Of a stretch of 64,000 nucleotides of DNA, positions 57,834 through 64,000 are shown in pieces. Position numbers and translations under genes: made by a program. Source of the stretch: Neocallimastix lanati (nom. inval.) (lineage: Eukaryota > Neocallimastigomycota > Neocallimastigomycetes > Neocallimastigales > Neocallimastigaceae); NCBI GenBank assembly GCA_016946835.1, contig JACVTC010000119.1, positions 105,001-169,000 on the forward strand. Direction: 5' to 3'. Each line of letters opens with the position of its first letter. Positions within the stretch are counted from its first letter, which is position 1. The notes below the pieces were generated by a model. The model was not told the DNA's origin and searched no databases. It was given only the letters and a program-made list of their open reading frames with translations.

Positions 57834-58769
57834 TTTTACTAAAAAATACAAAGTTTTATTTATTTATATTACTATTTTAAAATATTTATATTAAAATAAA
57901 CTTTATCAAATAAATTGATAATGAAATAAAAAAAAAATATGAGAAAAAAAATTTTCTTTTTATACTAAAAAACATTAATTTATTAAATGAAATATGAATC
58001 AGTTTTTTAATTATTAACTATTATATATCTCTTAAAATGACTTTCTTTATTGATATATGTATATAATAAACCATAATTAATTGGGGTACAAAACGTTAAA
58101 CATTAATTAAATCTCAATTGTATGAGTTTTATATCAAAGAATGATCATCATAACCCACCAGTTTTATTAATAAAATTATATTAAAATAGATATATATATA
58201 AAAATATTATTGTTACATTGTTTGTTTTATATTTATTTTTAAATAAAAATATATTAAATGTATATATATATCAATTTAAAATAAAAAATAAAAGATTAAT
58301 TTTAGTTGTTAAGTATAAATTAAAATTTATATTAAATTTAATTAAATGAAAAGTAAGTTATAAAATTTTGGATACTTTAATTAATTTATTTTATCTCAAA
58401 AATAAAAAAAAAAATAAACCTTAAATATAAATTATATGAAATAAAATAATTTTAAATATAAATTAAATCTTATAAATAATAATAAAAAATTTAACCAATT
58501 AATATTTATAGAATGTCTATTTCATTATAAATAATATCAAGAAATTTAATAAAAAAAGGATATATTAATACTTAAACTTATTAGTTATTAGTTTTGATAA
58601 TATAAAATTTAAAACATTTTTTTTTGTTTTTTTTGTTTTAATTTAAATTAATTATTATTGTTTTGAAAATATAAAATTTAAAACATTTTTTTTTTTTTAA
58701 TTTAAATTAATTATTAAATTGTTAAACTTATTAACTGTTACTTATTTTTCAAAAAATAGATTTTTTTTA
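57834..58769. other. Upstream flank of the CE4 array
   Basis: A+T-rich, with a duplicated TATAAAATTTAAAACATTTT stretch at about 58600 and 58670. Outside the promoter block no gene is seen. Confidence 0.5.
57954..58325 (-). promoter_or_regulatory. Upstream block of CE4 copy 10 (weakly conserved)
   Basis: The TATA-like TTCTTTTTATACTAAAA (about 57954-57970) is clear. The CCAAT block is degraded (CATCATAACCCACCAG, about 58147-58162). The third element appears only as TTTAGTTGTTAAGTATAAAT (about 58301-58320). Confidence 0.35.
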
Positions 58770-59046
58770 ATGGAAGAGAAGAACAATGGCGCTTCTTTTT
58801 TAGTGATCTCTTGAACCATCATCAAGGAAGGAACAACTACATTAATCCTCTCACAGATCAAGTACTCTTTGCACTAGCAATTATATAGTATAGAAACAGG
58901 AATACTTACAATGACGAGCGAACACCAATTTCATTTATAGGGAAAAACACTCTACGAAGATGAAAACCGCACCGCATATAAATTCAGGAGATAGCTAGAT
59001 TCAGAAACCTTTTATCTGTTAGTCCTAGTACTAACCACTAGGATAA
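58770..59046 (-). mobile_element. tRNA-headed SINE candidate
   Basis: A ~280-bp G+C-richer island. On the minus strand it begins TTTATCCTAGTGGTTAGTAC; CCTAGTGGTTAGTACTAGG can fold as a tRNA D-arm and contains a box A-like TAGTGGTTAGT. About 30 nt later comes GGTTTCTGAATCTAGC, resembling box B. The body runs to CTTCTCTTCCATTAAAAAAAA, an A-tail. Box order, spacing and tail fit a tRNA-derived SINE. Only one copy is seen here. Confidence 0.5.
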
Positions 59047-59153
59047 AAATTGGAAAGATAACATAGAAAAATAAAAATTTAAGATATGTAAAAAATATTC
59101 TCTTTCCATATTATTATTTATGAATTATATTAAAAAAATTATTATTTATGAAT

Positions 59154-59194
<41 letters not shown>

Positions 59195-60809
59195 CATTTT
59201 TTTATTAATTCTTTAAAAATATATATATAATACCTTTGATATTATTTATTAATTAAATGAGTTGGTTCTAAATACTTATTATATTAACATTTTGTTTCCC
59301 TAATATTTTAATATTATTAAACGTGTAGAGTAACTTAATATAAAGTAATTTAAGAAAAAATATTTTTAAACGCCGCTAAGCATGATAAATTTAAATTTAA
59401 AACATATATTGTTAATATAATTATATATAATAAATATATTTTTTAGTTTTGTTTTTATTTTATAATTTACATATATAATAATATAAATTTTATATATAAT
59501 AAAATATAAAATTAAATTATTATATTTATTTTACATTTGTTATATATAATAATAAATAAAATATATTTTTAGTTATAAAAAATAAATATAATAAATGAAT
59601 TATATATATTTTTATATATGTAAAATTTAATATAAAAATATATTTTTTATTTTTATTTTTAAATTTAACATATATAATAATATAAATTTTATATATAATA
59701 ATTTATAAATTCATTTATTATATTTATTTTACATTTGTTAAAATAATATTAAATTTTTTTTTTATAAACTATTATTTAGTATTTACTATTAAATTTAAAT
59801 TAATATATATATAGAACTTTAATTCATATAAAAATTAGTGTAACAAATAATTAACAATCAGAATTAATAATAACCGCAAAATAAATACCAAGAAATTTTA
59901 TTTATTTAATAATAACTATAAATGAATTTAATATTTAAATTATATATATATATATTTTGGGTTTCAAATTATACATGTAATAGCAATAACTATATTATTT
60001 TTTTATTGTTTTTATTAATATTATATATTTTTTATATTATATATTTATATTTTATATATTTTATATATTTTATTAATATTTTATATATTATATATCTTAA
60101 TTTAAATTTCCCATTTCAAAAGATAAAATTTAAATAAATTTAGTTTTATTTTTAAATATTTCTAATTAAAAAAGAATATATCATTTATATAAAAAAAAAA
60201 AAAACTGCTCTTTTCTTTTTTTAATAATTAATTAGTTAAAATAAGTATCCTTATCTTTTTAAAAAATTAAAAATAATAATTTATTAATTAAAATAATTAT
60301 ATTTATTTTTTAAATTTATTATTTAAATTTATTATTTAATTATATTATTTAATTTTATTTTATTGTTCTTTTTTTTTTTTTTATTGACTATGAATTAACT
60401 TTATATTTATCAATAATTAATTAAAAAGTTGATATTTTATATTATAAAAAAACAACCTTATGAATTTTAAAGAAGAAAAAGCCTTTATGTTTTCCTAATT
60501 CATTTATGACAATTCTTTAGTCATTTGAATCTGTATCAAAAGTACTTCTCTGTCTTGCCGTTTTGATGATGATGTATTCAATAACGGTAGCTCTAATGGT
60601 ACACAAATGGATTATATCATAAAAATAATAATAGATATAGTATTAATAAAATATTTCATAAACACAGAAAAAATATGATATTTAGGAAATATACTCTCAT
60701 GAAGCTGTTTTAAAATAAATCGCTTTCTCTTCTCAAAATGAATTAATAAAAATTTCAAATAAGGAATCTCCATAAAGAATATTTTTCAAGAGACATTTTA
60801 TTTTTTAAA

Positions 60810-60840
<31 letters not shown>

Positions 60841-61620
60841 TAAACATGTGTTTATTGAATAATTATATTTTCATATCATCATTTTTAAATAAAATAAAAT
60901 TAAATATATATATATATATATAGAATTTATTAATTTATATTAAATAAAAACATATAATAATGAAAAAAATAAATTATAAAAAAATATATTATAAATGAAT
61001 ATTTTTATTTATAAATAATTAAATATTATATATATAAATAATTTTTATTTATGAAACTAATAAATATTTTAAATTTATTATTAAAATAATAAATAATATA
61101 TATATATATAAATATTTATTTATTTATTTATTTTATGGTTTATTTATATACTTATTTATAACTAATTAAAGTTTAAACTACCTATGTATAAAAAATATCT
61201 CTCTTATATGAGTTCTCCAACTCTCATTAGGAGGTATAACCTTTTTTTACAGTCATAGAAATTAATAAAGACTTTACGATATATAAAGATTCATCTTATG
61301 AATGATTATCTAAAAGTTATTTAAAAGATCATTAAAATTATAATATTAAAAAAAAAAATTAAAAAAAGAAATATGAATATGATAAATAATAAGAATTATT
61401 ATAATTCAAATTAAATAATAATTATTTAAAAAATATAATAAAATTTATATATGGCCAATGATTTTTCTTTAATTTTAATTATGTTATATTTTAAATAAGA
61501 ATTGATAATTCAATTTTTTTCTTAATATTATACTGAATATTTTTTTTAATGTAGAAATTATTTAAATTCTTATTGATTATTAACTCATTTATATTTATTA
61601 TTTATTATAATTACTTATTT
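59047..61620. other. A+T-rich region without genes
   Basis: Contains a 27-bp direct duplication followed by an A-run (about 59115-59193), several (AT)n tracts, (AAT)n at about 60815-60840 and a T-run near 60370. A slightly more mixed stretch at 60475-60615 has no recognised product. Confidence 0.5.
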
Positions 61621-61637
61621 GTTATTATTATTATCAA

Positions 61638-61850
61638 TTTATTTATTTATTTATTTATTTACTTATTTATTTACTTATTTATTTACTTATTTATTTACTT
61701 ATTTATTTACTTATTTATTTACTTATTTATTTACTTATTTATTTACTTATTTATTTACTTATTTATTTACTTATTTATTTACTTATTTATTTACTTATTT
61801 ACTTATTTACTTATTTACTTATTTACTTATTTATTTATTCAGTTAGTTAG
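61638..61850 (+). repeat. ATTTATTTACTT dodecamer microsatellite
   Basis: About 200 bp of 12-bp units, degrading at the right to ATTTACTT. It stays open in several frames and yields spurious Tyr/Leu/Phe ORFs. Confidence 0.9.
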
Positions 61851-62389
61851 TTAGTTATCTATTTATTTATTTATTATAAATTTTCCAAAATATAATTCTG
61901 AAACGTACTACATTCCAAGTCTTTATATAATACACCATATTGAAAAAATAAAACTTGGCGAAATGTATCTTAGCAAAAAGCAACTCACCCTTAAAATAGT
62001 TTATTAAAAGTTTAATTTATTGTTTTTATTATAAAATAATAAAATAATTAAAAAAAATTTTAGATAATGTCAATGAATAATAATAAAATGACTAGACATG
62101 GAAGACTTGGTCATTTTTATAATAAAAAAAAAATTTAAAGAGTCATAATATTAATAAAAAGTGAAGAGGATTCCTCACAATCAAGAGACTCCTAAGGATT
62201 CAGAATCGTTTAGAAGTTACTTATTCGAGTTTTGTCGAACCCCTATATAAATCAATCAAAGGTAAAATAATCATTTCATCTATCAAAAGAATTTTCAAGG
62301 AAAAACTTAATATTTCTTCCAGAAAGAAAAAAATGAAGAAATAGATAATAATATTAATTTATGAATAATATATTCAAAATCAATGAAAT

Positions 62390-62850
62390 TAAATAATGAT
62401 TCTTTATATTTTAAATCAGATAACGACAGAGAATATAAAATAATGGAAAATATTTAGAATTCTTAAAAAAAAAAAAAAAAAAAAAAAAGAAAGAAAGAAA
62501 AAAAAATGGTATAAATAAAATATTTTCTCTCCACTACTCTATAGCCCTAAAAATATTGGCTTAGCTGAAAGATTTAATCAAACTGTTATCTCATGTACAA
62601 AAAACCTTACTCTTTTGGAGAAAATTATTTGAAAACTTCTGGGATTTCACTATTTCTTAGGCTAACTATATCTATAACAAATTACCACATAGCGGTATCA
62701 ATAACAAAAGCCTGAAGAAGTATTTTACAATAAAAAAAATAATTTTACAATTAAGGGTCTTTTAGGTTATGTAACATATTATAAAGATTATTTGTAAGAT
62801 AAAGGAAAATTCAATTCTATTAATAGTAATGAATACTATGGATTCAATAA
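62390..62850 (+). mobile_element. Decayed copia integrase fragment
   Basis: Readable pieces in order are YFKSDNDREYK (about 62406-62440), LYSPKNIGLAERFNQTVI (about 62535-62590), and then NYIYNKLPHSGINNKS and EEVFYNKK-like sequence (about 62665-62740). These match the second catalytic Asp, the catalytic Glu and the downstream part of a copia integrase. Frameshifts, stops and an A-run (62465-62488) interrupt it. No LTRs were found. The region 62080-62390 may be its upstream part. Confidence 0.7.
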
Positions 62851-63299
62851 ACAATTTTTATAATTTATTTTATTATGGATTATAAAATTTATAAAATGCA
62901 CAGTATCAAAGATAAACAAATAAATGAACCAACTAAAATTTCACTTTCTGAAAATACTAGTAATGTCTTATATAACAGTAATTTCATTAATTTTAATTTT
63001 ATTAACAATAAGCAAATAATAATTTAAAAAGTATGCAATACATTCATATTTTTAATATTTTATAATACTAATATATAATAATAAAGATATCTTTTAATAT
63101 ATTTTTATTTAATAATATTTAATAAATAGTAAAAAAAATTTAAAATAAATTTATAAAAAAATTTTTTTTTAAAAATTTTTAAGCTAACCCTATCAATAAA
63201 TATTAAATAAATTTCAATATTGAATTTCTTATTAAATAAAAAAAATCTAATTAACAATTAGTTGTAATTATGATTTTGAAAGGGTTTTAATAATTATTT
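62851..63299. other. A+T-rich region
   Basis: Between two transposon relics. No gene or element end is recognised. Confidence 0.4.
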
Positions 63300-64000
63300 T
63301 TATTTGGTTTTATTAAAATTAATGATTTTATTATTTAATCTTACTAAACAATTAAACCAATTTTCGATGATATCATTTTTACTACATCCAATATTATTTA
63401 ATTCGGCTTCCATATTTTTATAATATTCAACTAAAATTTTTATTTCATCAACCCTTTCTAATATTTTTCTCTTTTTTCTCTAATTTCCTCTAATTCTCAT
63501 TTGGTAATCATAGTAAGATATGGATTCTTCAAATTGTATTGTATATATTAATTTATAAAATGAAGGTTTTTTTTTATAAATAAATTTTTTAAATAACTGT
63601 TATAAGATTCTGAAGTATTATTTGTTATGTGGTCTATATTGTTGTAATAATTTCAATATTTTATTATTATAGATATTTAGAAATGTCTTCTCAAAATAAT
63701 CTAAAAAATTCAAAAATTGGGAACAGGTAGATTCATATCTCTTACATATAATTTTAATTTTATTAAAAATATCAGGTATGCATTCAATATTAATAAAACA
63801 TAAATTAGAAATGACTTTATAATAAGTATTTAAAATATTATGATCTTTCACTTCCTTGTAACATAATTTATTTTTTTTTTTGTTATTAATAATCTTTTAT
63901 AATGCCAAATACAATATTTAATGTTTATATTGTTTTTTAATATTGACATGGAAGTAGTGTAAAATCAATTTAATTCTGTAACATAAGTTCTAGTAATGAA
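63300..64000 (-). pseudogene. MULE-like transposase C-terminal relic (runs off right edge)
   Basis: One frame (63851-63618) reads IPDIFNKIKIICKRYESTCS and FLNYFEKTFLN-like sequence. After a frameshift near 63650 it continues TNNTSESYNSYLKNLF, SFYKLIYTIQFEES and, nearer 63300-63470, GCSKNDIIENWFNCLVRLNN before TAA at 63300. The TNNTSE.YN..L signature is typical of the C-terminal part of MULE-type transposases. Frameshifts make it inactive, and the catalytic core would lie beyond the window. Confidence 0.5.

Noticed and set aside
61573-61854. Tyr/Leu/Phe-rich ORFs
   Set aside because: Readings of the ATTTATTTACTT microsatellite.

Overview
The window looks like nuclear DNA of an anaerobic gut fungus (Neocallimastigomycota). 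The intergenic DNA is extremely A+T-rich, with long A/T homopolymers and AAT or AATAAAT microsatellites. The GH5 gene has short GTAAGT...AG introns and encodes cysteine-rich fungal dockerins (CBM10-type). Intron-poor genes encode Asn- and Ser-rich low-complexity proteins. Genus cannot be settled from the sequence alone.

Left part (1-12.3 kb). A spliced cellulosomal GH5 endoglucanase with three dockerin modules runs off the left edge (3-2219, +). It is followed by the decayed 3' end of a non-LTR retrotransposon (about 3027-3611, +). Next is an acyltransferase-3 membrane protein with a very long low-complexity N-terminal region (4762-7641, -). A solo Ty1/copia LTR (8589-8842) and a heptamer microsatellite follow. 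Then comes a two-exon gene that fuses an extracellular solute-binding-protein-like domain to a seven-helix class C GPCR-like domain (9759-12302, -).

Middle and right (16.5-57.9 kb). The dominant feature is a head-to-tail array, all on the minus strand, of ten secreted CE4/NodB polysaccharide (chitin-type) deacetylase genes plus one eroded relic. Each gene encodes a signal peptide, a short propeptide ending in Lys-Arg (Kex2-type site), a variable (Asn)3-7-Gln-Trp repeat domain, a Pro/Ala/Gly linker and an almost invariant NodB domain. Copies 1-5 and copies 6-10 form two sequence groups. Copy 6 has one TGA in the repeat domain. The spacers are themselves duplicated and keep a TATA-like box, a CCAAT-like block and an ACCGYTA/CAACGG block. 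This is the strongest candidate for an undescribed system: an amplified secreted deacetylase family with an expandable Trp/Asn/Gln repeat tail and no dockerin.

Mobile DNA has repeatedly entered the array. There is a full-length Ty1/copia element with identical 254-bp LTRs but broken ORFs (43437-48894), a 5'-truncated LINE (about 50357-51950), a SINE-like retroposon with target-site duplication whose empty site survives in a neighbouring spacer (34036-34153), another small retroposon (about 17968-18080) and a copia-type 3' LTR (24508-24714). Right of the array (58-64 kb) are a tRNA-headed SINE candidate, microsatellites, a decayed copia integrase and the C-terminal end of a MULE-like transposase.

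The GH5 enzyme would dock on the fungal cellulosome. The CE4 enzymes carry no dockerin and are predicted to be secreted free or wall-associated. All functional statements are homology-style judgements made by reading motifs; no database search was run.
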